DNA from: Cladopsammia gracilis
Lineage: Eukaryota; Cnidaria; Anthozoa; Scleractinia; Dendrophylliidae
Assembly (NCBI GenBank): GCA_022457155.1
Contig: JAJGOT010000169.1
Location: 421,001-485,000, forward strand
Length of the DNA: 64,000 nucleotides
Direction: 5' to 3'
The notes beneath the pieces were generated by a model. That model saw nothing but the letters and a program-made list of their open reading frames with translations. It was not told the origin of the DNA and searched no databases. A program made the position numbers and the translations under genes. Shown here one piece after another: positions 31,928 through 43,774 of the stretch. The first letter of the stretch is position 1. Every line of letters starts with the position of its first letter.

Positions 31928-32130
31928 TAACACTTGTGTAATTTTACACACATGTATTTTGCATATTCAACGCACGTGTAGACGTGTAAGTAAATACAAA
32001 CAAAGCTACAAAATATTGCACACATGAAATACATGTGTCACATATGTTCTGGTGTATTACGCCAAAGTTACATGTGTAACACATGTGCAACATGTGTAAC
32101 ACATGTGCAACATGTGTGGACACGTGTAGT
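31928..32130. repeat. ACACATGTGT-rich palindromic repeats
   Basis: Repeats of ACACATGTG and its inverse, including a 20-bp direct repeat (AACACATGTGCAACATGTGT) at about 32078-32118. The unit is self-complementary and can form small hairpins. Confidence 0.75.
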
Positions 32131-32523
32131 TTTGGTCGATTGGTCATCAATTGATCGATTGGGTTTTCAATGATCGATTTTCATCGATTGCATAGGCCGG
32201 GTATACATTAAGTACAGTCAACTCTCTCTATGACAGATGCTGTCAGGACTAAGCGGCTGTCTGTTTTCAGTTAAAGCGAAATGACTGACTGACACCATCT
32301 TGAGATGATAGTGACACCGTCTTTAGGTGTCCGTGTTAGAGCTGTCTGTTTAGAGTGAGTTTACTGTATTTGAAAATTAATAACTGGAAATTTTCTATGA
32401 TTGAATTATGGGTTGGATACATACTTCTGCTGAATGACCTAAATATAACCTATGGAGAATCTTAAGTTTCAAAAAGTATAATTTTGACTTATGGTCTTTA
32501 TCAGTTTGTTCATTGCCTAGTGT

Positions 32524-33345
32524 TTATTCAGGCAAAACTGAAGTAGCATCTTGTCTCTCGGTGTCCTCTTCTTGATCTTTCAGTTTGGTAATCAGCTTAC
32601 CATTAAAAGGCTGTGTTGTCTTTGTATTGCAAAATGTTTTCTTTGAGGTACATGTAAGCATAAAGGACTTTAGGGAAGGCAGTTGCTGAGAATACTTTTT
32701 CGTCCTTCTCAAGACCGAGATTGATGTTCATTTCCATGTAACAGATTTTAGAGCGATTGCAATTGTGGCATTCAACAATTTTGGAGCCTGGTGTGTCTTC
32801 AATCTTCTTTCGGCAATCCTTGTTATTGCAAGCAAGGTAAGTGTTCATGCAAATGTTTAAAATTTCTGGGCAGCAAATCCAAGTGTCATTCCATTTTTGT
32901 CGCACTTACTGACATCTTGGGTGTCCACTTTTGACATTGTGGTGGTCTTTGTTGTTGATGAGCACTTACCATAGTAATAACGGAGTCTGCATTCTGTTAA
33001 CGTGTAAAAGTTCCCTTCTTCTATGAAGGCAATTTGGTCTTCCCAGACCGGGAGTAGAATTGACCTTGAGCTGTCAGTCAAAATAGCATACCGTACTGTT
33101 TTTGCTGAATTTTCCAATGGGGATTGAGCTGGACTTTTCCATTTTAGCATCCCTGATGTAAATTTACCAGTAGTGCATATCAACAAAGTTTCAATCTTTG
33201 TTGGCTGGCAAGGGGACTGGGTTGATTTTTTAAACATTAAAGAATACACAGGGACATCCTGAATGTGGGAACCTTTGTTAAGAAACCTGTTCCTGACGAT
33301 GATGGTACATGGAGATTGCTTAATTTCACTGGTTGTTGAGCAGTC
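32524..33345 (-). pseudogene. Replication-protein-A-like OB-fold ORF
   Basis: 33345-32857 contains KTVRYAILTDSSRSILLPVW with DQIAFIEEGNFYTLTECRLR, an OB-fold pattern as in RPA large subunit DNA-binding domains. A frameshift near 32870 leads to CCPEILN, then ACNNKDCRKKIEDTPGSKIV and ECHNCN, a four-cysteine zinc ribbon like that of the third RPA OB fold. The end runs through 32712-32524. RPA-like ORFs accompany Helitron elements in several animals, and this one lies downstream of the Helitron helicase remains, separated by the gypsy insertion. Single-stranded DNA binding is inferred from the fold. Confidence 0.6.
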
Positions 33346-34984
33346 ATTTTGTCCGACTATTTCAACCGCTTCCTGCCTAATGCGTCCACCATTCTCCACC
33401 CACTTCACCAGTTAGAGGAAAGCAGCAAGGCTAAGCACATGATTAGATCTGAGCAGGTGTTAACGCATTATGATCCAGCGTTACCAGTTAGGCTTGCATG
33501 TGATGCTTCGCCAACTGGCATAAGTGCAGTTCTTTAACATGTTGTGCCCGATGGCAGCGAAAGGCCAGTAGCTTTTGCATCCCGATAGTTGACCAAGAAA
33601 GAATGCAAGTACACACAGATTGATAAGGAGGTATTGTCCATTGTGTGGCGGGTGAAACGGTTCCATGTGTACCTCTATGGGAGGCAGTTCATGCTCATTA
33701 CAGACCACAAGCCCCTCACTGCCATTTTTCAACCAGAGAAGGGAGTTCCTGCCATGACCACTGTGAGACTCCAGTGCTATGCATTGTTCTTGGCTGGTTT
33801 CGATTACAAGATAGAGTATAAGAGTACGACCAAGCACTGCTCCCCCCTTCAGCAAAAAATAGGGAGAAAAGGTGTTCCACGCTACCCAGTTTGAGCCACT
33901 ACCAATAACTTGTGAAGCAGTTGCTAGAGAAACACATTGTGACCCAGTCCTAGCAAGGGTGTACGAGTCCATATTGAAAGGATGGCCTGCTTGCATAGAT
34001 GAAGACAAGACTTACTACGAGAGGCGCAATGAACTGATGGTTGACAATGAGCTGAAGGTTGCGTTCTATGGGGAATGAGTGGTAATCCCCAATAAGCTCC
34101 AAGACAGAGTGTTGGAGGAGCTGCACGACAGGAATCTGGGTGCGTTAATGTTGAAAGCACTAGCGAGGTGCTAGTCTGGTAGCCTAATATCAGTGGCCAA
34201 CTGGAAGAGCTAGGGAAAGCCTGCAGTGGGTGTCAGCACAACCACAAGATGCCTACTTAAGCACTACTACGTTTGTGGGAGTGGGCCACAACACCATGGC
34301 AATGCATACATATCGACTATGCTGGCCCATTCCAGAACTTGATGTTCTTGTAGGAGGGCCATTATGAAAACTACTGGGTGACCAGTAATTAATGTACTCC
34401 ACCCTTGTTAAATAAAGTTATATTATTATTAGTAGTAGTAGTAGTTGTCGATGCACACAGTGACTGGAAGTGATTATTGTTAGTTCCACCACTTGTTCAA
34501 CCATCGAAGTCGTACGCGATTTATTCGCCAGATTCGGAATTCCTGAACAAATCGTTAGTGACAATGGTGCACAATTTGTTTCTGAGGAGTTCCAGGCATT
34601 CGTCAGGTCCAATGGCATCTGCCATTTAACATCAGCACCATACCATCCGGCTACAAACAGTCAAGCGGAGAGGGAATTGCAAACTTTCAAGCAAGCGTTA
34701 CATTTTGCATATCAAAGCTCAAAGCTGGCGAAGGAGAAGTTGGCAAAGTTTCTCGTAGCTTATAGGAACACTCCTCATTCCATTACCGGTGTGAGCCCAG
34801 CACAGTTACTCCTTGGAAGACCATTGCGCACGTGCCTAGATTTGGTGAAACCCAACTTGAACGGTAAGATGGTTAACCAACATTATCAGCAGAGCAGCAG
34901 AGCATCAGGGCCATGAATGAGAACGATAGACAGCATCAACAGTTTGAGGTGGGTGACTCAGTGATGTCACGAGATATAGAGATT
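33346..34984 (+). pseudogene. Ty3/gypsy pol fragment: RNase H and integrase
   Basis: Starts abruptly in the RT-RNase H connection (YFNRFLPNASTILHPLHQL). RNase H follows with VRLACDASPTGISAVL and LITDHKPLTAIF; the expected integrase zinc region has stops; the core has HIDYAGPFQNL near 34310, IVSDNGAQFVSEEF near 34550 and NSQAERELQTFKQ near 34670, the D,D,E set. It continues to VGDSVMSRD at about 34960 and is then cut by an insertion. Several frames are used. Gag, protease and most of RT are missing on the left. Confidence 0.85.
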
Positions 34985-35124
34985 ACTTCATGGTTGGTGA
35001 GCACGTACAATTTTTATTCACGGGTTGGAAGAATCACAAATGAACAAGCGAGTCTTCGAGCGAGTGAGTTTGTGATTCTTCCAACTCGTGAATAAAAATC
35101 ATACAAGCGAATCAACCATGAAGT
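34985..35124. mobile_element. Palindromic hairpin element, 140 bp
   Basis: ACTTCATGGTTG at the left is mirrored by CAACCATGAAGT at the right, and inner arms sharing AATTTTTATTCACG and GTTGGAAGAATCACAAA pair over nearly 60 bp. It lies at the left edge of the insertion that splits the gypsy pol. Confidence 0.8.
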
Positions 35125-35399
35125 TATTGGTTTATTTTATAAGTACTGAGATTTCTTTCAAACAATAATGACAACAGCGATTAGATGCTGAAATGAGCCT
35201 TTATTCCCTCAAAAGTGTAAACATGTGTCAACATTTTATTTTCAAAATGAAGATGAATTTTGTTCACACAAAAGGTTATGAAAGATTCAACATTTTCCTT
35301 TCAAAATTTCAAGAAATCGAAAAAAAATGGAAATAATAAAAGCTAGTTTTATTTACTTTGAATTATTCAAAGCAATTTTATTTAAGTCAAGCTTACTCA

Positions 35400-35800
35400 T
35401 CATCACTGTCGCCAAAGGCCTCTCTCTTCCATCCCAGTTGTGGCAAAGCTTCAACTTAACATCACCCCAGCACATATCTCAATTCTCTATGCCTTTTGCA
35501 GCCTCTGAGTCCAAAATGCATGGTGTTATTTAACCACAGTGTGTTTAAAAGCGCTTCAGGATTTCGTGCACCAAGGAGGCCTTTTTTGTTAAGCATATTC
35601 AATTCATCACTAGTTAAGCTATTGAAGCGTTTGGCTTATTTCCTTTTCCTTTTTCCTTTTTCCTTTTTCCTTCAACTGTTTCTATTTGGACAGAAGGACT
35701 TTCCTTGTCTTCCTAAATACGAGGTCATTCACGATACTGGCAGAGTATTTTTTTCTTTAGATGTCGCTCAAAGCTTGCCAATAAACGTTGAAACGAAAAA
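35400..35800 (-). pseudogene. Crypton-type (DUF3504-like) recombinase fragment
   Basis: Minus-strand frames read RKTRKVLLSKQKQLKEK, then after a break SLTSDELNMLNKKGLLGARN and LNTLWLNNTMHFGLRGCKRH. The FGLRG motif includes the first catalytic Arg of Crypton-type tyrosine recombinases (compare FGLRGGEHRN at 63.46 kb). A run of TTTTTCC repeats interrupts it near 35640-35670. The remainder of the catalytic domain is absent. Confidence 0.6.
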
Positions 35801-36249
35801 GGCTAATAGTCTTTGCCATCTTTGGTTCTGACCGTAATGATGAACTCACATGTATTCGTTCAGCTCCACTGCTGGAAATTCTTCGACTTTTCCAAGTTCA
35901 TTCTTGGTTTCTAAGTTTGAAAAAGTTTTAAATCTCGTTGTTTTTTGTAACATGGCTTTGTTTTCTTGTTCTGCAATAAAAATGTGAACCGAACCTGGCG
36001 GCGTCTGCAAATCTTTCCGACATTGAAAAAAGGCGGCTTCCCAGTTTTCGCGCCAAGGATGACGTAGTTTCCTGAATGATCACTTGTCACTAGTGAAAAA
36101 CATTGTTCATCCAATCATATGCCACAAATGATGTTTTTTTTTCACTAGTGAAATTTTATCGTTCGCGTCACTGATTGGCTGTGACTAAAAACAGAACGAT
36201 TTTTTCATCACTGTCAATCTATGAATAAATCTCAGTTCTTAAATAATAA
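35801..36249. other. Right part of the insertion in gypsy
   Basis: No gene recognised. TCACTAGTGAAA palindromes occur at about 36087 and 36150 on either side of a short A/T-rich stretch, suggesting another small inverted repeat. Confidence 0.45.
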
Positions 36250-36833
36250 TACACTGTATCAAGGGGATGTGAAGTGGCATTCAGGGCTGATTGTCAGGAA
36301 GACGGGTCCGCTGATGTACGAGGTGCTGGTGGCACCTGGGATTATTCGGTGTTGACATATCAACCAGCTGGCATCAACAACGGTTGAGCCTGACACCGTT
36401 GAGGTCAGCTGACCACCAGCGTCAATCCAACAGAGTGCACCACCCAATATGGTTGGTACGGTTCCAGAGATACCCATGGCAGATCAACCGGAGATGGTTC
36501 CTGTTCCCGCATCTGTAGCTACCGACCCTGCTGAAGCGTCTCCAGTCAGTCCTATGGTCTGTGAGTGTCAGTATCCTCAGAGAGTGGGCAGGGTACCACA
36601 GAGACTCGATCTCTGAACTGTCTTTTTTTTTATTTAGAGACAGTAGGCTATTGGACACTGTTAGTTTATTCATTTTGTTTTCTTTGAAATTGTAACAATT
36701 TTTGTGTGCAGATGTTATGGTGTCCCTGTGCGTTTACCATATATAGTTATTACATGCGTATGCATAGTTGCGAATAAACGTGCTTGTAATGAACCACCAT
36801 GTTGTCTGGGTGCATTCTTGGATCTTCCGTCAG
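36250..36833 (+). pseudogene. Gypsy pol C-terminus and probable 3' LTR
   Basis: The plus strand resumes LYQGDVKWHSGLIVRKTGPL, the integrase tail that should follow VMSRD at 34.96 kb. A proline-rich end stops near 36617. Beyond it, 36690-36833 may be LTR sequence: it contains AATAAA at 36773 and ends in a CA immediately before Helitron coding sequence resumes. The LTR start is not fixed. Confidence 0.65.
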
Positions 36834-37704
36834 TACATGACCAAGACAGTCTCACGGCATTTTTTAAAGTGTGTCATGTTTTTCACTTTTCCGGGATCTC
36901 TTTTTAAAAGTAGATTCCAATCCTCTATCGAGGAGTCACTATTTCTTGCCCGTATTTGTAGATGCTGAAACATTTCTTGCTCTGGATCGCAACCTCTGGC
37001 TCTTACATTAGTTTCTAACTTGACAACTGTTTGAAATTTGCGATACAGACAGTAACCCTCAACAGCCAAGTCATTATTTGGTTTGTTATGGTATAGCACC
37101 TGGTCAGTTATAGGAGAGAGTTGAGCAATATCGCCCGCTAATATTATTGACATTCCCCAAAAAGAAGTGTTGTCAGGCCAGTAACTTTACATCACCTGTT
37201 GATCCAACCAAACATTTTTTGGCCAATAACAGAAAAATTCATCAATAATTAAATACTTCACTACATTCAAGTCACCTTGTAATTTAGATAATGCTGAAGA
37301 CTTTAAAGGACCATCTCTTTTTCCTCTAATTGGTAATAGTAAGAGGGAATGTAAAGTATTCCCATTGACATTAAGTGCTGCAATTCCAAAGAAAGCACAG
37401 ACTTTGCAGATTTCCTTAAGCAGGCACTTTATTGCACCTAAACATAACTTTTTCCTGATTCTGCTAAACCAGTCATTATCATCAGTAGTTGCTTATCATC
37501 TCCATGCAAGAAGTGTTCCTCAACAATGTCATAAGTGATATGTTGAGCATGGTTTAATGAGTTGATGTCAATTATTTTGGTGTGGTTATTGGTTTCTGGT
37601 CTCATCCTTGTTGTTTGTTCATGGATCCAAATGGGCATATCTCTAATCTCTTGCAAAGTGTACTTTGATCTATCTATCTTGCAATACCCTTCTGGACATA
37701 TCAT
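36834..37704 (-). pseudogene. PIF1-type helicase of Helitron
   Basis: Walker A lies at about 37440 as GLAESGKSYV (canonical GxAGTGKS with Glu in place of Gly). Walker B is LIIDEF near 37245, motif III is LAGDIAQLSP near 37130, and the region towards 36834 reads EDWNLLLKRDPGKVKN. The helicase C-terminal motifs are cut off where the gypsy fragment begins. Stops and frameshifts lie between the motifs. Confidence 0.8.
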
Positions 37705-38260
37705 TGTTCAAATCGGAAGTAAACTTAAGGTCAGCAAGATATATCCACTCTTCTCTCTCGCCAGTTTCATTTTCATAGAAGTCATCTTTGTCAATAATCT
37801 GGCTAACATACTGTGAGATTGAGTCTAGTTGGTGTGACCAGTTGGAAACAAGTGTTTTTGCGCAGTTGTGTTGACAAAAGAATGCCATGTTTCATTGTAA
37901 ACAGAATCACAAGCTTGTTGGCCATACCATGCATTGATCAGGGAATGAAGCCAAGGTTTATATTTCAGCAATTGATACTTGTAAAACAATCCGTAAGAAG
38001 GACCTTTAGGGTTGGAGGAATAATTAGTGTATGTTTTGACTACGACAACTGAGTTTCGCTTCTTTATTCCCAATTTAGACTTGTAGAAAGAAGAAACAAA
38101 CTCTACGAAATTACATTCTGATATTCCAGGAAAGTCAGATTCATAGAGGTTGTGATTTGCATATAAATCAGGTAATGACGTTTAGTTTGAAGTGAATTGG
38201 CTTCCAATTTTATTTTCCGAGAACCATCAAGGGAAGCTGATATCACCTGATATGACTAAC

Positions 38261-38980
38261 TCAAAAGTTTTTTTTTGAAAGCAGTTGATGCATGACTTCT
38301 TGTACACCCATATCTCTCTGTCCAACAACTTTCATCATTAATTTTTTTAGAGTTTTCGTGCCCTCATTGTCACTGGGGAAGTCACGCACTACAGAGGTAA
38401 AAACCTTTTGCAACAGATGACAGTTTTTCACTCTTAGATGCATACTTAGCTATGTATTCTAAACAAGAGTAGTAATGATGACTTGAATGTCACAATTGAC
38501 TCCTTCGATGGTTGTTAAGGCGACTGTCATTCCGTTTGGTAACAACTTTAACTTTGTAATTGTAAGAGCTGTCTTTAAAGTGGATTTGTTCAAACTCTAA
38601 ATGAGTATTTTCACAACAATCTTTGGGATTGTTAAATCTACAAGACAAAGTTTCGTCTTGGCATTTTTGATGCAAGCAATAAGCAGTTGAACATTGTGTA
38701 TGCCTTTGAACTGAATTTAAAAGATCTTAATAATCCTTATCCCATTCCTTTTTTGGGATATCCTCCATTTTTCACCATAAGAACCAAAATGTTCATGGAA
38801 TTCTGGCCAGTGGAAGTCAGTGCAAGACAGAGCCCAAAAAATTGTGGATGCTTTAACTTGATTAATGATAGCTTTTAAATTATCCCTTGCCTGATTCCAA
38901 TAAGCATTTGTACCAGTTACATTTTTGGCATAATGCATCAGCTTTGACATGACAGTATCATAAGAGATGGACAGCGGCAT
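38261..38980 (-). pseudogene. Helitron_like_N region
   Basis: 38980-38717 reads [20 protein letters not shown], then TIFWALSCTDFHWPEFHEHF, the conserved Helitron N-region motif. 38675-38490 and 38443-38261 continue with Cys/His and helical stretches that would lead into the replicase; the two-His motif of the HUH nuclease is not clearly visible, so the nuclease may be missing or unreadable. Confidence 0.65.
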
Positions 38981-39140
38981 CTCTTTTTAATCTTTTAGAG
39001 TAACATTGGCTTCTGATGGATTTTTTTAAAAAACAATAACTCCCTTGACCTAAAATTCTCTTCTGATACAGCATATTATAATCCCAGTATGCAAATCTTG
39101 GGTGGGATGCAAATTTATAAACCCACTTTCCATTTACCTT

Positions 39141-39893
39141 TTATCCAAATTTAATTAAATTTTTAAGTTTGTTGGCAAATGCATTGGTTATGTTATAACA
39201 AGTATCAAGTAAAACAGCATTGTTAGTTGGGTCACCTTTGCCATCTGGGAAAAGTGTAGGAAAAGACATTGAGGCTAAGTACTGTACACTGAATTGACCT
39301 AAAGGTTCACTTCCCAAATGCCAATCGTGCTTTTCAACTAGGTTAAGAAACTGATCCTCGATGACATCCTTCTTTTTTCCTATGTACATTTGTTGGAAGG
39401 TAACTACTCATTTCACTTTCATCATTGTAAACTTTTTCATCATTGCCAGAATTCACTGGTCCTGTATAAATTCCAACTTGACGATGTACTACTACACCTC
39501 CAGTCTTTGTACAGTCAAGTTTAGTCACACCAAGGAGTAACCCATTTTCAGGTAATAATTCAAGAGCTTCCTTGTCTATTTTAACGTTTTGATACAAATG
39601 GTTTGGTTCCCCATTTTCATTTATACCAGTCAGTCAAAGAAGGGCGAATAGAAACTTTTCCTTCTCACCACAAAATCTTTGGAATTGTCATCTTTGCCAG
39701 AAATTGTGAAAACTATTACTGGAAGGTCCTTTGGACATCTGGGTAATACATCAGCAAGCTGTTGTACATTTTGAGGTAAAGTTATGACATGCCCTTTATA
39801 AGCCTTTTGACCACCCCTTGGTTTTGTATACACATGCATAAGTGGGAATGCTCTTGCAATTAACATTTCTTCAAACTGTGTCAATCCTTGCAA
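39141..39893 (-). pseudogene. Helitron N-terminal region (DUF6570-like)
   Basis: 39893-39630 reads [20 protein letters not shown], then [20 protein letters not shown], typical of the region before the Helitron replicase. 39597-39343 and 39389-39141 continue (VVVHRQVGIYTGP; SVQYLASMSFPTLFPDGKGD). Three frames, two breaks. The upstream end is cut by the Penelope fragment. Confidence 0.7.
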
Positions 39894-39939
39894 TTCTTTG
39901 GAACTTGTGATGGTATCATCAAATTTTCAACTGAAAACT

Positions 39940-40560
39940 TTAATAAAAATTGATTTTGGTAAACATTTTAAATATGAAAACTACATGACGTTTCGATGAC
40001 TTCATGTCATTATTGTCGAATGAATCAATTGAGGGTAACAGTTAAGCATATTTATAGGAATAAGGGAGTGAGAAAATAAATTAAATTAGAATGCGTGGCA
40101 TGAAAGCATTTAAGAAAAGAGTTTTGCACAAATGGAATCCGCTTGCGTGTTCAGTTTCGGTCTTTTGTTCTTAATAAACAGCATTTCGAAGATCAAACAT
40201 TCGAGTTTGCTGCGGCATTTCTTAAGCACTTTGAAGTTCTTAATTAAGTCGACGGGTGTCAAGTCGTGCTTGTCCCTGTAGTGTTTTCCGATCACGGAAT
40301 GTTTATGTTCGTCAACCCACTGATGAAGGTGGCAGCAAGTGTAACTGATATAATTTGTATCACACAAATCACATTTGAATTCATATACTACACTTTGCTG
40401 GTTTATCAGGGGTGGTTTTTCTTTCGTAACTCTCAGATGATCAGCGATCTTTTTGCTTGTGAACACTGGCTGTAGTTGTTGGTTAATTTTCACTCCGAGG
40501 TCGCAAAGTTGTCTGCGAACCGCGTCAGCACCTGGAACAGTCATATTTGTTTTGCTTTGG
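39940..40560 (-). mobile_element. Second Penelope-like 3' fragment
   Basis: It contains the GIY-YIG ORF and, downstream on the minus strand, a non-coding tail with the same CGAAACGTC motif and adjacent hairpin as the 17.6-kb copy. It lies at the N-terminal end of the Helitron remains. Edges are estimated. Confidence 0.7.
40110..40544 (-). pseudogene. GIY-YIG nuclease end, Penelope-like
   Basis: 144 codons open. LQPVFTSKKIADHLRVTKEK leads to CDLCDTNYISYTCCHLHQWV, then EHKHSVIGKHYRDKHD. The first Gly of the GIY-like signature and the Gly in YIG-like YISY are changed relative to DYVGYT in the other copy, so activity is doubtful. The RT is absent. Confidence 0.75.
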
Positions 40561-41318
40561 CTTCGTTTTTACCTCGTTAATGCGCTTGCGCATTAAGCGA
40601 GATTTCGAAGTCGAGTACTAAAAAGGGACAAAAGTTGTTAACAAAATTTTGTGGACTTTTGTCCGGGGGGGTTTCTTGTTCCTTCTTTATAGAAGCTATA
40701 TTAGGGCATTGAGGATATGGTTGGTTAAAGCGGTTAGGATTTCAAGAAGGGCGTTACATAGTGCCACTAAAATGTTTGGGGAGCACCCCCGGACCTATTG
40801 TTAATTTCCCTAGGGTATTAGGATGTCAGAACTTGTGATGAACTTGTCATATCTCACATTACGTTACCGCAAAGGTATTAGTCCTTCTTAAATTTCGATA
40901 TCTCACGTTACCTATCAGTTTCAATCATTTGTCGTAAAGCCATTATAGCTACTTTAAAAGGGTAAAAATAGGTTAAATGCGTTTTCTTGGGAAACGTAGT
41001 TTGAGAATTTCACGGTGTATTTTACTAATGGAGAGGTTATAAGAAAGTTAAATGGGACAGGAAAGTTTGTGTGTTAATATGAGCGGTATGGCAGAGCAAA
41101 ATAGCATGAACTTTGCGTTTTTTTCTATTGAGTTGTAGTTACACACACCTTGGGTTTGGGGCCTTCCCAAGGGTTAATGGCTTGGGTTCGGTTTATCTCA
41201 GGTTTCATCTTACCCTTGGGGATGCGGTTACACAGTAAAAGACTCCCCAGGGTAAAATATAATAAGATAAGAGTTCACTGACACTGCAGTTTACGCGCGA
41301 AAACGTACAGATCGACAT
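40561..41318. other. No gene seen
   Basis: Contains a perfect 20-bp palindrome (TTAATGCGCTTGCGCATTAA) at 40577-40596 and imperfect repeats of TATCTCAC..TTACGTTACC around 40850-40915. No coding frame recognised. Confidence 0.5.
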
Positions 41319-41620
41319 GGATGACACGAATCGAGATCTTGTAAGTTAAATTTCAGTCATTCTCCTGCTTATCATTTGATAAATATAACAATCCGGCATT
41401 TTTTTTTTTGCGAGAAGACACCGAAGAAGACGCCTTCAACTACGCTATCTTCAAGGTTTGTCGGCGTTTTATTTACATTTAGGAGCTCGCCACGAACTTG
41501 CTCGTCGCCAAGGAGGGCTTGGGTATTTCCACGACCACAGAATTGGTTTCAGCAACTTCTAAATAACAATGCACTCGATCACTGGTGGAAAGAAAATTTT
41601 AGAGTTACAAGTAAGCGTGC
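41317..41620 (+). pseudogene. Possible PIF/Harbinger-like 5' fragment
   Basis: A short first exon (MDDTNRDL, then GTAAGT) could splice to an exon at about 41412. The text there includes, in adjacent frames, YLHLGARHELARRQGGLG and NNNALDHWWKENFRVT. The WxENFRxT pattern resembles the region before the catalytic domain of PIF/Harbinger transposases. Frameshifted and truncated; low certainty. Confidence 0.3.
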
Positions 41621-41809
41621 AATTAACCAAGCGTATCAGAGGTCAACTCAGCAGCAGGCGATTTCCTGTATTAGCTACGTTCTGCATTATGATTGGCCAA
41701 GCGGTTTGATTGTGCAATAGTATGGTAAACATGTCATAGTTGTGTTGATGTTTTGGCTTATAATGATGACGGTTGAATGGAATTGCGGCAAGCCTTCAAT
41801 GGCTTACAT

Positions 41810-43105
41810 TTTTTCGTCTTTTGCGTACTGTTACATAATGAAACTGTAATAGCAATTATTAATTGTTTTAAAATAGCACAAAAGCGAAAGTACACGGGTC
41901 AGCCAATACTACAACACGTATGCTACCGGTGCCAAGTGCAGGTTCAATCAAATTAGTTGCAACCTGTAGGTAAACGAACTTAACTGAAATATTCACCTTT
42001 ATACGGACTTCTATTTTATGAAACGGGTCAATCCGGCAATTTTTTTTTTAGTCATATGGGAAGTTTAACTTAGTCAGAGGCTGTCCTATTCAGTACATTT
42101 GATAGCTGCGTGGAGCTAATTAACACCACTCTTATTACTAATCACGTTAAAAGTGACATCAAATATTCTAGATATGACTTGTTCTCAAAAGAACATGCTA
42201 TTTTGCTCTGCCTTTTAAGTCGCTTAGCGAGTGACAACCGGAAATATCGTGAAAAGAAAAATTGGTAAGAATATTCTGCTCCGGGGGGGGGGGGGGACTC
42301 CTATAAGTCGTCAAGCGGAGGTGCTCGTCAGGAAAAAAAGTGAAACCCTGAAAGATATCAAAGTGGCCGTTATCAACCAGAATTTTACTTCTAAAAGATA
42401 CCATTTTTTTACCAAATATGCGATGGAACAATGCGATGCGGCTAGAGTGCTGGAAATAAATAGATCTGACTATACATGGGTCGAATTCCAGCTACCATCA
42501 GAAGGAACACCGGAAGGCAATAGCGACTCGTCTTTCGTTATCAACACACTAAAAGATACCATTTTCTGGGAAAATGAGTTTTTTTTAATCATATATTCTA
42601 AAAGATACCTAGATCCCCTAATTTTAACCCCTAAAAGATACGACGAGCACCTCCACCCAACCACATATCCGAGTCCTCCTCCGGGGTTCTGCTATACGTT
42701 GTCTACCCGGTATGATGAACAGCGAGGAGCGATTTTTTATGTCGCTTAACGAATGTCAAAGTGAAATCTCGTTAAAAGAGTTAATTTTACGATTCGTTTA
42801 AAGTCAACTCGCTTAAAGTTAAACGAGTCAACTTTTCGCGCTCGACGAAGCTGAGAAATCTCACGCTGTATTTTTGTTCGCTTTTTGAGTTGTAATCTTT
42901 GTCTGCTTTTCCAATAGTTATTAAATATTTAGGTGTCGTGATTATGCAAGAGAGGGTAGATTTTGCTTATTCAGCTAACTAAAAATGTTTCGGTTTGATT
43001 ATGCAAGAGTATGGATTTCGGTTTTGTGCTATTTTAAAACAATTAATAATTGCTATTACAGTTTGATTATGCAACAGTACGCAAAAGATGTAAAAATGTT
43101 CCTGA
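41810..43105. repeat. Region bounded by an inverted repeat of about 80 bp
   Basis: 41815-41890 (with GCAATTATTAATTGTTTTAA) returns inverted at 43018-43100 with only a few differences. Between them are a poly-G run at about 42283-42296, and a stretch with recurring CTAAAAGATACC and GACGAGCACCTCC motifs. The 172-codon frame at 42231-42749 looks composition-driven. The two arms could be separate inverted copies of one repeat or the ends of a 1.3-kb element. Confidence 0.6.
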
Positions 43106-43317
43106 TTTTGTTTATAAAAGTTATCAAGGAAGCCTTTTGAGAAGCATTTTATAAGCGATTTCAGCGTGTTTATTTTTTTAAGAGAGATTTTGTCTCTATT
43201 TGACAAAAAGACAATGTATTGTTTGAGTGGCAAGTAAGAGAGAGAAAACGTTCTTGGCGTATAAAGTCTATAAAAAGAAGACGAATATCAATTGCGTGTC
43301 GTACTGATAACATTGAA

Positions 43318-43432
43318 ATCCTAAAGCGGACAAGAGAGTTACCTTAGAGTGCTCAACGTAGCTTGATTGCATTGAAATCCTGACACAAGAGAGTTGCCTT
43401 CGAGCGCTCAACGTAGCTCTATTAGCAAAGAA
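43318..43432 (+). repeat. Short tandem duplication
   Basis: A unit of about 55 bp with CATTGAAATCCT, CAAGAGAGTT and GCTCAACGTAGCT occurs twice in tandem with a few changes. Confidence 0.7.
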
Positions 43433-43774
43433 TATAGCACACTTAAAGCAAGAAAACGCACGAAAATTTAAAGCAGAATTATACAATACATTCTGAACAG
43501 AAAAATAAATTCAACAATTTCCCATAAAATGTACTTCACAGATTTCTCGAATAACAACCATTTCATTATCTCAACTAGAAAATACAAAAACTTAACTTGT
43601 AATACTAATGACATGAGGTTAGGGTTAGGTAGGGTAGGCACGCAAATCTTCACTAAAAAAAAGACCGACAACCACACGTTAAATCGTTTGGCTCACGAAA
43701 CCTCGCCGTGTCACTGAAAGCCTATCTGCACTCTATTTCCTATCCTTTTTTTCCAAAATCAAAAACATGACGGT

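Larger units (their letters stand above)
36834..39930 (-). mobile_element. Helitron-like element remains
   Basis: The minus strand holds, in order, a DUF6570-like start, a Helitron_like_N-type region and a PIF1-family helicase, the arrangement of Helitron replicase-helicase proteins. The frame is broken many times. I could not find the terminal TC and hairpin-CTRR ends. The RPA-like ORF at 32.5-33.3 kb is on the same strand beyond the gypsy insertion and probably belongs to the same element. Confidence 0.75.

Noticed and set aside
35496..35831. Plus-strand ORF of 111 codons
   Set aside because: It is antisense to the Crypton-type fragment and includes a TTTTTCC repeat run.
40577..40596. tRNA-like or terminator hairpin
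   Set aside because: A perfect 20-bp palindrome, but no cloverleaf can be built around it and no gene ends beside it.
42231..42749. Open frame of 172 codons
   Set aside because: Crosses a poly-G run and repeated CTAAAAGATACC motifs, and the opposite strand is equally open; no family signature.
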